DNA of 55,415 nt from Peronospora farinosa (taxonomy: Eukaryota; Oomycota; Peronosporomycetes; Peronosporales; Peronosporaceae), in NCBI GenBank assembly GCA_947646735.1, contig CANTFK010000784.1, forward strand, positions 1 through 55,415, in the 5' to 3' direction. The position numbers and the translations under genes are program-made. The stretch's first letter is position 1. Each line of letters starts with the position of its first letter. Positions 34,440-44,765 of this stretch are shown in pieces. The notes under the pieces are model-generated. The model saw nothing but the letters and a program-made list of their open reading frames with translations. It did no database searches and had not been told where the DNA came from.

Positions 34440-35282
34440 ATGGAGTGGCTGGATATTGTCAAAGACCTAAACGCTGGTACTATCGGTGGTGTAGCAGGCA
34501 TTGCAGCTGGACATCCACTAGACACTGTCAAAGTACAGTTACAGACCAGTCGTGAAGCGGGTGCAGGGGTTTTACATACATTGCAACGTGTCGTAAGCTC
34601 CGAAGGAACTGCAGGACTTTATAGGGGTCTACTGTCCCCGATTCTAAGCAATGCACCAATCAACGCTGTGGTGTTTGGTGTACAAGGACAAGTGGTACGC
34701 CAACTTCAATCAAATAATGACAAAAAGTGCCTATCTAGTAGTCAGCACTTTTTCGCGGGATCGAGTGCAGGATTCGTACAAGTGATTTTTGCAGCACCAT
34801 CAGAACATGTAAAAATCCAGTTACAAACAGGAGCTATAAGGAACGAAACCAATTCATTAGTTGCAGCTAAGACAATTGTGAAACAGTATGGAGCAAGGAC
34901 GTTGTTTAAGGGATGGCAAGTCTGTCTTTTAAGGGACGTACCGGCATTTGGAGCATACTTTTGTGGCTACGAAGCCACGAAACGAGCATTGACAAAGGGA
35001 CAGAATGAAAATGAGACGGATCTGAAGTTAATGATGGCGGGAGGCATTGCAGGGATGTTTTCGTGGATTGTGAGCATGCCACAAGATGTGGTTAAAAGCT
35101 GCGTGCAGAGTCAGAGTCTTGACGGTAAACAGTTGAGTATGATGGAGATGGCCAGGACCAGGATGCAACAGGAAGGACCAAGATTCTTCTTCAAAGGCTT
35201 CAGTGCTACTATGCTTCGAGCTTTCCCTGTTAGTGCAGTGACGTTCCTTGTCTATGAGAAGACTATGCAGTTCATGTCCTGA
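34440..35282 (+). CDS. Mitochondrial carrier family (SLC25) protein, 280 aa
   Basis: Three carrier repeats are complete. The signature Px[D/E]xx[K/R] appears as PLDTVK (26-31), PSEHVK (120-125) and PQDVVK (214-219), each followed after about 30 residues by a second helix. The family normally exchanges metabolites across the mitochondrial inner membrane through six helices. The short loops and the sequence around repeat 1 (GGVAGIAAGHPLDTVKVQLQT) are closest to the carnitine/acylcarnitine and basic amino-acid group (SLC25A20/29/45/47). Repeat 2 is unusual: Ser-Glu-His replaces the common Phe/Leu-Asp-x stretch. It is a single exon. The substrate is not determined. Confidence 0.88.
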   Translation: MEWLDIVKDLNAGTIGGVAGIAAGHPLDTVKVQLQTSREAGAGVLHTLQRVVSSEGTAGLYRGLLSPILSNAPINAVVFGVQGQVVRQLQSNNDKKCLSSSQHFFAGSSAGFVQVIFAAPSEHVKIQLQTGAIRNETNSLVAAKTIVKQYGARTLFKGWQVCLLRDVPAFGAYFCGYEATKRALTKGQNENETDLKLMMAGGIAGMFSWIVSMPQDVVKSCVQSQSLDGKQLSMMEMARTRMQQEGPRFFFKGFSATMLRAFPVSAVTFLVYEKTMQFMS

Positions 35283-35680
35283 GTCGTGGGCACGTTAAGA
35301 ACGCCTAAGACTACTTTCATGGACGGTGACTTGAAAGATTATGTCCGTACTGGTAGGTTGGTGTATGTTTGCCTTGAGAGAGATATAACTACATGTACTT
35401 TGAAGATAATAGACCATAAATTGTATAATGGTGATGTGTATCTCTGTCATTCGTTGTGTAACGGGTTCCGCTTAAGAAAGAGTTTAAGAAAATTGCAGAA
35501 CGCGACAATGTCTTACGCGCAAAATTTGGTTTGTTGTACGCTTCATGGGTACTTCTTTTTAACTCGTATCGAGCTACCGTCGCATTCGTTTAACACTTTG
35601 CTTAAGCTCGACTGTAAGTTCTTTTTTAAGCTCGAGCTACGTCACGTTAGGTTGACGCTTTGGCTTATGCTCGACAACAT
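35283..35680. other. Intergenic between convergent genes, no gene recognised
   Basis: Between the ends of the carrier gene and the GMP reductase gene. A plus-strand frame without an ATG start covers 35286-35684 but is compositionally unlike protein (repeated Thr/Leu/Arg from A/T-rich DNA) and has no homologue I recognise. Confidence 0.55.
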
Positions 35681-36921
35681 TTAGCCCGTCTTTTGCTTCT
35701 TCGACACCTGCTCCTCCTGCTCATTGGGAGCCCGACCAAACACTTCGTTTAGCTGCTGCGAAACACGGATGAATGTGGTGCGCTACAGATCACAACAGTC
35801 GTTAGACACATTAAAGGTGTAAGCATGATGACACGAAAGAGTTCGGCCGTACCTTGCTAATTTCCTTCAGCTTGCTCGCTCCAACGTAGGTGCATGTGGA
35901 GCGCACACCGCCCAAGATCTCTTTACATGTTGCAGCAACTGGACCTCGATACGGCACCGTCACGCTCTTGCCTTCCGAGGAACGATACTCTGCCACCCCG
36001 CCGCTGTGCTTCTTCATGGCCTCAGATGAGCTCATTCCGTAAAACTTTTTGACTTCCTTGCCGTCAAGCTCAATTTTATCGCCACCGCTCTCGTCGTGGC
36101 CAGCGAGCATGCCACCAAGCATGACAAAGTCTGCTCCAGCACCAAACGCCTTAGCTACGTCACCCGGACACGTACAGCCACCGTCAGCGATCACGTGACC
36201 ATTAAGACCGTGAGCAGAATCCGCGCATTCCAGCACTGCAGACAGCTGCGGGTAGCCTACACCCGTCTGTTTGCGGGTGGTGCACACGGAGCCCGGACCA
36301 ATGCCCACCTTGACAATATCAGCTCCCGACAGCAGCAATTCCTCGACCATCTCCCCAGTAACCACATTTCCGGCAATGATCGTGTGGTCAGGGAAAGCAG
36401 AGCGCACACTGCGAACAGCCTGCACAAAGAATTCCGAGTACCCGTTTGCCACATCGAGACAAATGAAGCGGATATCCTGATGATTTTTTAGAATAACCGA
36501 AATCTTGTCAATATCTGCAGCGCTTGATCCAGCACTCACAGCAACAGTAGGAAGCACGTCCGGGTACGTCGTAGCAAAGGTCGCCCATTCTGATGGCGTA
36601 TAATGCTTGTGCACGCACGTGATAAATTGAAATTTAGCCAGTGCTACAGCCATCTCAAAAGTTCCGACAGTGTCCATATTAGCAGCGATTACGGGCTACA
36701 GCAATGAGGTGCAAAGGGGGTCCATTCAGACAAACGAGAAGAGAAAAATGACAAACGAATGAGATGATTAAACGTACCACACCGGTCCATGAACGCTTTG
36801 AGTTACGGAAGTGAAACTCACGCTGGACGTCCACCTGAGAGCGGCTTTTAAGTGTCGATCGTTTGGGCCGAATAAGCACATCTTTAAAGTCCAGACGGAC
36901 TTCAGTCTCGATACGCGGCAT
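35681..36921 (-). CDS. GMP reductase, 3 exons, 362 aa
   Basis: Exons on the minus strand: 36921-36778, 36695-35853, 35782-35681 (1089 nt), with GTACGT and GTACGG donors. The enzyme reduces GMP to IMP with NADPH, releasing ammonia, and links guanine to adenine nucleotide pools. The IMPDH/GMPR TIM barrel is complete: [12 protein letters not shown] at the start, [28 protein letters not shown] with the catalytic Cys at residue 186 (the same number as in human GMPR), then [10 protein letters not shown] and [11 protein letters not shown]. No CBS domains are present, which, with the short length (human enzymes are 345-348 aa), separates it from IMP dehydrogenase. It is convergent with the carrier gene. 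Confidence 0.93.
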
Positions 36922-37630
36922 TCGAAGCTTGGAAGGTGAGCAAAAATTAAGGAATCATCGTGGGTTCGTATTTAAGTGAAGACACAATCTTAAAAATCAG
37001 GCATATGAAGTGTGTTATACTGTAAGTTCATCTTTAAACACATTCATTATCGTATAGACATGCAGCACCTGTCTAAATAAATATTTGAGGACGCCAATGC
37101 TTTATAACGTTTAACATTTTATTACTTAATATAGGTATAAAATAATACCTAGCTGCTGCGTCGAATTGAGCTATCACAATTAAATTACAAAGTTTATTAT
37201 TTACGGAGGATTAGTTTAGACAGGTTCTACTGTATTTTAGTGAAAAGTGTCTAAACCGTTTACGATCAACCCTCAATCACTTAAAAGAGACTGACTGTAC
37301 CTCCTCATGCTTTGCGTTGCCACCACGATATAGAGACTGACTGTACCTCCTCATGCTTTGCGTTGCCACCACGATATTGTCTGTTCTTGGGGAAACGACT
37401 TCTTACGGTTAGAGCCCTTTTTTCTTCATGCAATTAGGCACAGTTTGTTCTATTTAGTTAAGTGCGTACCGACCAGGACGGTTCATTGGATGAAGGAGTG
37501 CTGGCGCTGGAAAAGACAATTAGAAAGAAGCTGCATAGCCAAGTATGGTAGTATCTGACGAGAGGGCGTATGCAATATGCAGCATGCAGGCCCTATCGTC
37601 CGTCAATATGACAGCATACAGCATACAAAA
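36922..37630. other. Intergenic, contains a small tandem repeat
   Basis: No gene recognised between the GMP reductase start and the homologous upstream region of the second effector gene. It is A/T-rich and holds the perfect 46-bp duplication at 37286-37377. Confidence 0.6.
37286..37377 (+). repeat. Perfect 46-bp tandem duplication
   Basis: 37286-37331 and 37332-37377 are identical (each begins agagactgactgtacc and ends ccaccacgatat). This is a recent local duplication of unknown effect, 0.65 kb upstream of the second effector gene. Confidence 0.95.
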
Positions 37631-37891
37631 GCCAGAGCCAATAAACTGCAGATGAGTTACACATCACGCAGCCCTGCCCGTCGATACACCATATTCTTGG
37701 GGGCCGTCGCATCAATCAGGAGACGTGTCCCATCTAACCATGTTACCGGCTCTACAATCACGCGAACCGCTCGGTTAAATTTATACTGCTTCAACTATGA
37801 TCGATGCAGTAGACGATCCCCTGCTTCTTGCGATCCTTATAGCCAGAGAACTGGCTATACTATGCCCTTTTCCTGTGATCCTGGCACTATA

Positions 37892-37946
37892 CGTCGGCTA
37901 GGAAACAGGGGATTACTGGCTATAATCCCCTGTTTCCTAGCCGACG
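37892..37946 (+). promoter_or_regulatory. Perfect 24-bp palindrome with 7-nt loop upstream of the second effector gene
   Basis: Arm 37892-37915 (starts cgtcggctagg, ends ggggatta) and arm 37923-37946 are exact reverse complements around ctggcta. One arm contains the block atcccctg[c/t]ttcct that also occurs near 37816 and, repeated, upstream of the third effector gene (52858-52964). It lies about 85-140 nt before the ATG, just upstream of the Inr block, and could form a cruciform or bind a dimeric factor. Confidence 0.75.
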
Positions 37947-37981
37947 AGCGATTAGGTGCAGAATGCTGCCCTCCTGTACCA

Positions 37982-37998
37982 TCATTATCAATTTTCAC
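37982..37998 (+). promoter_or_regulatory. Inr+FPR-like core promoter of the second effector gene
   Basis: TCATTATCAATTTTCAC lies 49 nt before the ATG. It combines the initiator TCATTAT with the flanking element CAATTTTC in the usual oomycete order. The same block precedes the other two effector genes. Confidence 0.65.
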
Positions 37999-39213
37999 TC
38001 GGGAGCGCAGAAGCAAACGAAGAAAAAATAATGCGCCTCGATTCCATCTTTTTCGTGGCTGTTCTCTTTGCTTGTTTCAACCTCTCATCGATATCGGTGG
38101 TATCTATAACGTTTAAAGCTCCTGCTCACGAGTTCGACGTGGAGGCGGCAAAAGAAGAAAGGACCTCTAGCATACCTGTCTTCGACACAGTCATTAAAAA
38201 GATCAAGTCAATGACGTCCAGCCGTATGGAGGAAATGGTAGATGTAAATAATGTGGTAGAAGTCTATAAGACCTTACAGCGGCACAAGGGCATCCTGTCT
38301 CACAACGAACGCTATAATGCCGGGATCAGGTATCTAGAAAGGACTTCTTCAGACACCTTAAAAGCGGAACTAGAGTCGTTAGGAAATGACGGAGAAGAAA
38401 TTTTTCTGAAGGTGCTAATAACCTTCATGAAAGAGAATGCCGATGAAAGCATTCAGAACAAATTGAAGACTACGCTGCTAACTTTTTGGGATGACAAGGA
38501 CAGGTCTGTGCATGACGTCTTCAAGCTGTTGAAGCTGGACCATAAAACTAATGACGAAGTTTACTCAAACTTGCTTAAAATGTGGGTCGAGTATCCGAGA
38601 AGTAGTGACGTTGAGATGAGATCAGTAATGGCTGATTACAATGACAAGACTCGTCTGAAAATCCTTAAGGGATTGAGTGAAATTGAGGGCACTGAAGAGG
38701 TTGTGAAGCAACTACAGGATAATCTGGTGGCTCTTTGGAAAATTGAAAAACCATCTGCAAAGAATCTCTTTGCTAAGTTGGAACTTGACAAAGCTGGTAG
38801 CGAAGTGTACTTTGACATGTGGGTTAAGTATGTGGTACAGGAATGTGATAAGCTTCATGTTTCGAAATCAGTAATAAATAAGCTGTCAAGACGTCACGGT
38901 GATGAAGGCCTTCTGAAGATGTTTAACGCTTTGGCACAGGCTGAAGTTGGGAAGAACATACAAGGCAAATTGACGTCTGCGCTAATAACCTCTTGGAAAA
39001 ACCAAGAAAAGTCTACGCGTGACGTATATGAGCTGTTGGAGCTTAATGTGAAATCTGAAACCAATGAACCGATTAACGTCAAACTGTTTAGTATGTGGGT
39101 CCAGTATGCGGTGCATATGCAGGACACGGATATTGGAGCGGTGATAAATCGTTGCAATCTCGACTTTCGTGTGGCCATTCTTGGCGATTTGAAACAGATT
39201 AAGGGCATGAATG

Positions 39214-39605
39214 TGTTGCAATCTCGCTTTATTGCAGTCTCTCTAGCGTCCAGCTATGCTAGATATAGAGATATATCTCTTGACACTCAAAGATATATAT
39301 TACTTCGTTTAGCTCTTTCTGGCTACTGACGACTTGCCTTGCACTTTGCACTTTTCTGACTGAGCTTTCGAGCTTTCATGTATGCGGCTGCAGCTAACCT
39401 GCGAGCCGCCACCTTGTCACCAACGTTTGTCGACTCGTCCAGTTGTCGACTCGTCCAGTTGTCGACTCGTCCCATTCTGATCTCCGCCGTTTCCCTTCTC
39501 CATTGTTTCCACGTTTCACCATCGGAATCGGTATACGGACGTGAAATGTGTAAACGGACGTGAAATGTTCCAACGACTTCAACTTGGGAGGAACATATCA
39601 CAACA
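39214..39605 (-). mobile_element. Copia 3' LTR (392 bp)
   Basis: Starts tgttgcaatc and ends atcacaaca on the plus strand (TGTTG/CAACA ends). It contains three copies of gtcgactcgtcc with a 16-bp period (39429, 39445, 39461). It differs from the other LTR only near 39534 (gtatacgg versus gtaaacgg). Confidence 0.95.
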
Positions 39606-39607
39606 CG

Positions 39608-39615
39608 CCCCCTCC
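39608..39615 (-). other. Polypurine tract of the copia element
   Basis: On the minus strand GGAGGGGG ends two bases before the 3' LTR, the expected place for the primer of plus-strand DNA synthesis. Confidence 0.7.
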
Positions 39616-39636
39616 GACGCTTGTGTCGGAACATCT

Positions 39637-40695
39637 TTACTCTTGTGAAATCCTCATGCCAATGTCGGCTCGATACTTCGCTAGGCTGCGCTTCGGTAGA
39701 GCCTTTGTGAACATATCAGCAGGATTCTCTGTTCCGGACACTTTCTTTACCAAAATATGCCCAGCCTTAATTTGTTCGCGCACATAATGCCATCTTAGCT
39801 CAATGTGTCTTGTTTTGCTGCTATGTGTGGGTTTGCATGCCAACGAAATAGCTGCCGCATTGTCAATGCCCATCGTTAGTACAGCATGTGCCTGTATACA
39901 GTGTAAAATCTCATTGAGCATATTTGCAATTCCGCGACCCTCCATGGACGCTTCGCATGCTGCCACATATTCGGCTTCTGCGGTTGATTGTGCGACTATT
40001 GTTTGACGTCTGGCAGCCCATGCGACAGCTCCAGATTCCATCATAAGCACAAATCCGGTGACACTTTTTCTTGAGTCGGGATCGTTGCCCCAATCAGCAT
40101 CACAATATCCAGTAATGACAACATCTTCGTTTGCTCCCATATCTCGTGTGTATCTTATGCCGGTTTGTAGTGTACCAGATAGGTATCGCAATACTCGCTT
40201 GACGGCTCCGCAGTGTTTTCGCGATGGGTTGCTCACAAAACGGCTCAAGTAGCCCACAGCATACGCAATATCTGGCCTTGTAGTAGTCGCCAAGTACATC
40301 AACGATCCAATAGTTCCTCGATAATCAAAATCAGTGTCTTCAGCTGGTTCAATGCACTTACTGTATCTAGTGTTGGTCTCCATAGGAGTTGCACTACCGT
40401 GTGCTTCTCCAAAGCCAACTTTCTCGAGGACTTCCTTGCAATATTTCGTTTGGTGAATATACGTGTCCGTCTCATCTTGCTCGACATTGATGCCTAAAAA
40501 ATAGTGCAGCTTTCCTCCATCTTTAAAACCATATTTCGCGTCGATGGCTTCAAAAAACGATGCCTTATATGCCTTAGAATCAGTCGCTAATACCACATCG
40601 TCGACGTATAACATGAGAAGAGCCAGTACTGCATGTTTGCAGTAGAAGTAAAGACAAGGCTCAGTCTCACTACGTTTGAACTCTTGAGTGACCAA
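39637..40695 (-). pseudogene. Copia RT palm and RNase H (N-terminally deleted)
   Basis: The frame of 352 residues holds the end of the reverse transcriptase (EPCLYFYCK, then the catalytic YVDD at 30-33) and a full Ty1-type RNase H: GYCDADWGND (Asp199), SVTGFVLMM, QSTAEAEYVA (Glu242), SKTRHIELRWHYVRE. The RT fingers and the first catalytic Asp are absent because of the internal deletion. The open frame begins at the deletion junction (DNWLVTQEF), one base out of phase with the integrase frame. Confidence 0.88.
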
Positions 40696-40702
40696 CCAGT
40701 TA

Positions 40703-42394
40703 TCAATCTAGTTTCTTCCGAGATGGGTTGTTCGCTCGATGGACATAAGCGAGAGATCCAAACTTCTTTATACCATGTAGGTTTGGCTTCTTGTTCATCA
40801 TCATTCTGTATGGAGTCTCTTTGATTGACCGACAGTATGCCCTATTTCTCAGGTACGTAGCCATCTCAAGCGCATGCATCCAAAACGATTTTGGTAGCTT
40901 TGCGGACGCCATCATTGCCTTCATCATGTGAATTAGGGTTTGGTGTGCTCTCTCACACAGGTTCAAGTGTGATCCATGAGGTGGGTTTGGTAAGAACTCA
41001 ATGCCAACATTCCTGTACCAACGGGTAATCTCCCCATTTACAAATTCCCCTCCGCCGTCAGATATCACTTGCTTGACCTTATTTGCGGGAAATTGACGCT
41101 CTGCCCAGAAAATGTATCGTTTGATGGCTGTATTTACTTCCGATGCGTTCTTTGAGTAAAGTGGGTACACCGTAGTATACCGGGAGTATCCATCTACTAC
41201 AACAAGTACCGCCTTATACGCTCTTGGGCTTGAGCTGTACTTCGGAAAAAGTAAATCTACAAATATCACTTGATTCTTCGTCGTTATATCACGCATCAAA
41301 TGCTTATGACGTGTACGTTGTCGGTCTTTACCAATGTGGCATGCTTCGCAATCAATAAATTGTTTTGGGCTTAGTGACATTCCGTCTACTAGCTTGCGAT
41401 CTGCCATGAGCTTCACGTACTGTGGATTAAGATGGCCCAGCCTTTCGTGCCACCGTTGGATATCAGCGTGCCCTTGTGCGCGCGTATGATTTACCTGAGG
41501 ACGGAAGCACTTATCTGTGATCAGCAGTTCACCCCTGTCACTCGTTTGTGATAGAAAATCATTGATGGCATTAAATGTGAAAAGACCACAGTCATCTCTT
41601 TTGATGTTCAGCAGCTTCCGATTATGCTGCCAAAGCTCGTAGAATCTTTCTCCCTCTCGGATGCAATACTTCACAGTATGTCCTTGGTCCTCGACTTGTG
41701 TGTGAGAAATTAAATTCATACAGTCAGGAACGTATAATACGTCATAAAGTGTTATCATGTTGCTGCTTGATCCGTTTTGAACAAGTATCTGAACGGTTCC
41801 CTGGCCAATCGGCTTTGTTTTAAAGTGCTTCTGAAATCCTCGGATACATTGAGCTTGTGCATTGTTATCAAATGCGCTATAATCAATAAAGTATCGTAAA
41901 TCAGAAGCCACGTGTACATTCGACGCATTGTCAAGACACCATTGGCGTTGTGTGCAGTTTCTGTCTGGAGTATTTTCCCTCGTTGACAGCTTGTTCTGTG
42001 CCATCACCATCAGTTCATCCGGCTTTTCTTGACATCCATCCGCAAGCTCATTCTTCGGATGCTGTGCAAATGCCACCTGATAATCACTCGTTTTTGGTTT
42101 CTTCATTATAGGACAGTCTCTCATGCGGTCTCCAGGCTTATGACAATTAAAGCAGTTTCCATGCTGCTTATCCGCCTGTGAAGTCGTGCTTTGGAGTACT
42201 TTGTCGGCACCTATTAACTTTCTGGTTCCGATATGTGATCTTGCACAGCTAGCGTTTTGCCGGTTCTTGGATGTTTGACTGCCTCCATTGTCCTGCACAT
42301 TTCCAATGACACCATGGGCACCAAGCTCCCGATCACACTTGTTAAAACTATCCATTCGCAAAATCTGATCTTTCAATTTTTCCGAAGTATCCAC
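40703..42394 (-). pseudogene. Copia zinc knuckle, protease and integrase
   Basis: In coding order: a knuckle CFNCHKPGDRMRDC (residues 81-94) in which the canonical His is Asp; a protease region whose active-site triad reads D-N-A (155-157) instead of D-S/T-G; the integrase HHCC finger (H316, H321, C349, C352); and the integrase core with Asp380, Asp446 (ISDGGGEF) and Glu481 (CERAHQTL). It ends at the deletion junction (RANNPSRKKLD). The altered knuckle and protease suggest that this copy could not mature its own Gag. There is no ATG near the start, and the frame is offset by one base from gag, so either frameshifting or a mutation joins them. Confidence 0.85.
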
Positions 42395-42987
42395 CTTGTC
42401 GTCCCCGCTTTAACCATGCCTCTCAGACGATCAAAGCGCGCATTCGCCGGCAACGATCGAATTAACATCTGCGTAAAGATCGGGTCCCGAATACCTGCGT
42501 TCACAGCGACCAATTGATCTTTAATCATGAACATGTTTTCCACGTGTTGCGCAACGTCCCAATTAGGTTTGCACTTCATCGCGTTTAACTTGTTGTAAAG
42601 AATAATTTCTTGGTTTGGTCTCGTTGCAGCATTAGTCTTTCCCTCGTAAAAGTCTTCCAAGTATTTCCACATCTCGGTGCCAGTTGCTTTCGTCATCACA
42701 CGCTGCCCCAACTCCATTGATAGGGAAGCAAGAATAAGCTGCTTGATTGTTACTTGTGCCTCTCGAAACGCTTTCACTTCGTTTGAACTTGCGTTACCTA
42801 CGAGAATCTTGTTTCCCGTAGCATAATCCAGCACATCCTTTTCCTCAAAGGTCAGTTTCATCATCCCTTTGTAGTACGCCCAGGATTGCCCATGCCATCC
42901 TACGGGTCGTCCATATTTGTTCAGCTCTACCTTGTTTGACATGTTGTGCCAGCTTTTAGGTAAGTTTACGTTTGTCCTTCCTGACAA
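42373..42987 (-). pseudogene. Copia gag
   Basis: 204 residues with the copia UBN2/gag pattern: WHGQSWAYYKGMM near the start, AKATGTEMWKYLEDFYEGKTNA-type 'W..L...y' block, LYNKLNAMKC and QMLIRSLPANARFDRLRG at the end. It overlaps the downstream pol frame by 22 nt in a different phase. Gag would form the particle that packages the element's RNA. Confidence 0.8.
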
Positions 42988-43076
42988 ACGGAGTCTTTCT
43001 TCGCACTCAAATACTTACAGCCTTAGCCTGTAAATGCGTCGCCGTTTCTTGGTTATGCTTAAGCCTTGCTCAGGCT

Positions 43077-43090
43077 TGGGCTCATAACCC
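43077..43090 (-). other. Copia primer-binding site matching the initiator-tRNA anticodon arm
   Basis: Directly next to the 5' LTR the plus strand reads gggctcataaccc, which is the anticodon stem-loop of eukaryotic initiator tRNA-Met (CAT anticodon). The minus-strand element RNA would thus pair with the inside of the tRNA, as in Drosophila copia and yeast Ty5, which prime with a cleaved half of tRNA-iMet. Confidence 0.75.
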
Positions 43091-43482
43091 TGTTGCAATC
43101 TCGCTTTATTGCAGTCTCTCTAGCGTCCAGCTATGCTAGATATAGAGATATATCTCTTGACACTCAAAGATATATATTACTTCGTTTAGCTCTTTCTGGC
43201 TACTGACGACTTGCCTTGCACTTTGCACTTTTCTGACTGAGCTTTCGAGCTTTCATGTATGCGGCTGCAGCTAACCTGCGAGCCGCCACCTTGTCACCAA
43301 CGTTTGTCGACTCGTCCAGTTGTCGACTCGTCCAGTTGTCGACTCGTCCCATTCTGATCTCCGCCGTTTCCCTTCTCCATTGTTTCCACGTTTCACCATC
43401 GGAATCGGTAAACGGACGTGAAATGTGTAAACGGACGTGAAATGTTCCAACGACTTCAACTTGGGAGGAACATATCACAACA
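43091..43482 (-). mobile_element. Copia 5' LTR (392 bp)
   Basis: Same length and ends as the LTR at 39214-39605, with a single difference seen by eye. It is the 5' LTR because the primer-binding site adjoins its left side and gag follows on the minus strand. Confidence 0.95.
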
Positions 43483-43927
43483 GAATGGAGTTGTGCAACT
43501 CTTACAGAATTCACTATTAGAGCATTTTCTGAATTTTGAAGGCTCGTATCAAGATCAGGTCGTTCAAGTATTCAGGGATTTAAACCTTCAGAATGACCTT
43601 CTTCGCAACCCGAACCTGGACCTTTTTTATAGCTTTACGGAAAAGCTCGATCGTGGAAAGACAAAGGAAGAGTGGTTGATCACAGCAGCCAGAGCTGCTT
43701 GTGGAGATATGGTTTTAAACAAAATCCTTGAAGCCGCGAAGAAAAACGATCGAACGGCCAAACTCTTGCGTCGGGAGCTGGATAAACCGAAAAGTCTTGA
43801 AAACGATAATGCTATTAACGCTTATTTGGAAGGGCAACTTCAGTCGACTCAGGAAGGGAAGTTGACGCAGGAACTTGCGTTGCGTCAGAAGTCTGCCGCT
43901 GACCAGTTGGCTCTCCAACATGTGTAA

Positions 43928-44765
43928 GGAAGTTAGCTGTCACACGCCTCGACAAGCTGTTTATAGCTTTAAACTCGTCACTAATACACATCGTTTCTTT
44001 TAGCGTCTGAATACGGCACAACTTACAGCGGAATATTAATCTTAACGATGATAGAAATCAAGATGAAAGGGTTGCCATTGTCTTCTTTAGGTCGGCATTC
44101 ATTTACAATATATACTTTTCCTGCTTATCGCGTGTTAATGCAGGCTTCCTGTGTATATGACCTTTTGTTTTGGCTGGATCAAACGCTCAGGAAATAGCTC
44201 TAGTTCATTTGATTCGTACTAGCTTCTTGCTTATACCTGCGTATGAGGACATCTTGTCAAGCGTGGTTGTCAGTTCCCGAAGGAACGAAACCAAGACTCC
44301 AGAAGACATATGTATATGTTGAAGGACATGATTACGGAAGAAGTATGTAATGTTGTGCCGATGGCTGAAAGGGTCACTACGATACCTTTGCATACATTCA
44401 CATTTCAATTGCCACGTGTGTCGCTCACATGTAAGTCCAACTAAAAGCATCAGTGACTCCGTTTCTATATTGACATACACATTGATGGTTCCGTTCTCCT
44501 AGAGCTGATTTTGCTCGCTGGATCACGAGGGACACTTGAAGAGAAGTTAAATAGGGATGACAAGGTCGTTTGCAATGGACAGATTGCACAACATGGAGAC
44601 GTAAAGTGACCGGCATCCAACTATCGACCAGTAAGATTCATTAAGCTAAAGTGTAAAGGTCCTACCGTCCTCAACTGTAGCTCACTATCGGCCTGTAACA
44701 ACAAGAAAATAACACTTTATCAGCAAAGCTACTTTCATGCCATCTCTTTTCTATTGACACTGTGC
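43928..44765. other. 3' flank of the second effector gene
   Basis: 43928-44480 is homologous to the sequence after the other two effector genes (for example tcttctttaggtcggcattc near 44079 and cttgtcaagcgtggttgtc near 44255). No further gene is recognised up to the next coding region. Confidence 0.6.

Larger units (their letters stand above)
39214..43482 (-). mobile_element. Recent, internally deleted Ty1/copia element (4269 bp)
   Basis: The element is bounded by two 392-bp LTRs that differ at one position, and by the 5-bp target duplication GAATG (39209-39213 and 43483-43487). Coding runs on the minus strand in the order gag, zinc knuckle, protease, integrase, RT, RNase H, which is the copia order. 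About 1 kb is missing between the integrase end and the RT palm (junction near 40705-40720). The near-identical LTRs mean the insertion is young. Confidence 0.95.
38031..43927 (+). pseudogene. EER-only WY/LWY effector gene split by a copia element
   Basis: The 5' part is 38031-39213 and the 3' part is 43488-43927, in the same reading frame once the element and one target copy are ignored (540 codons in all). Residues 1-20 are a signal peptide (MRLDSIFFVAVLFACFNLSS). There is no RXLR-like motif, but EER stands at 42-44. Five WY/LWY-like units follow, with WVEY, WVKYV and WVQYA at the Trp positions and DVFKLLKLD-type starts. The insertion falls late in unit 4, so the terminal unit (QVVQVFRDLNL...NPNLDLFYSF) is cut off. 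As it stands, translation would run about 38 residues into the LTR and stop at 39327-39329. The ATG at 38031 is chosen because the signal peptide begins there and the Inr block is 49 nt upstream; an upstream ATG at 37956 lies before the Inr block. Confidence 0.85.

Noticed and set aside
35286..35684. 132-codon plus-strand frame after the carrier gene
   Set aside because: It has no ATG start, no recognisable domain, and lies between two convergent genes.
37956..38030. Upstream in-frame ATG of the second effector gene
   Set aside because: It lies before the predicted transcription start (37982) and would bury the signal peptide 25 residues inside.
39394..39634. Short frames inside the copia LTRs (also 43200-43514)
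   Set aside because: They recur identically in both LTRs, cover LTR sequence with tandem repeats, and have no domain.
43071..43095. Possible tRNA gene (initiator-like anticodon arm)
   Set aside because: Only the anticodon arm matches, and it sits exactly next to the 5' LTR. It is a primer-binding site.
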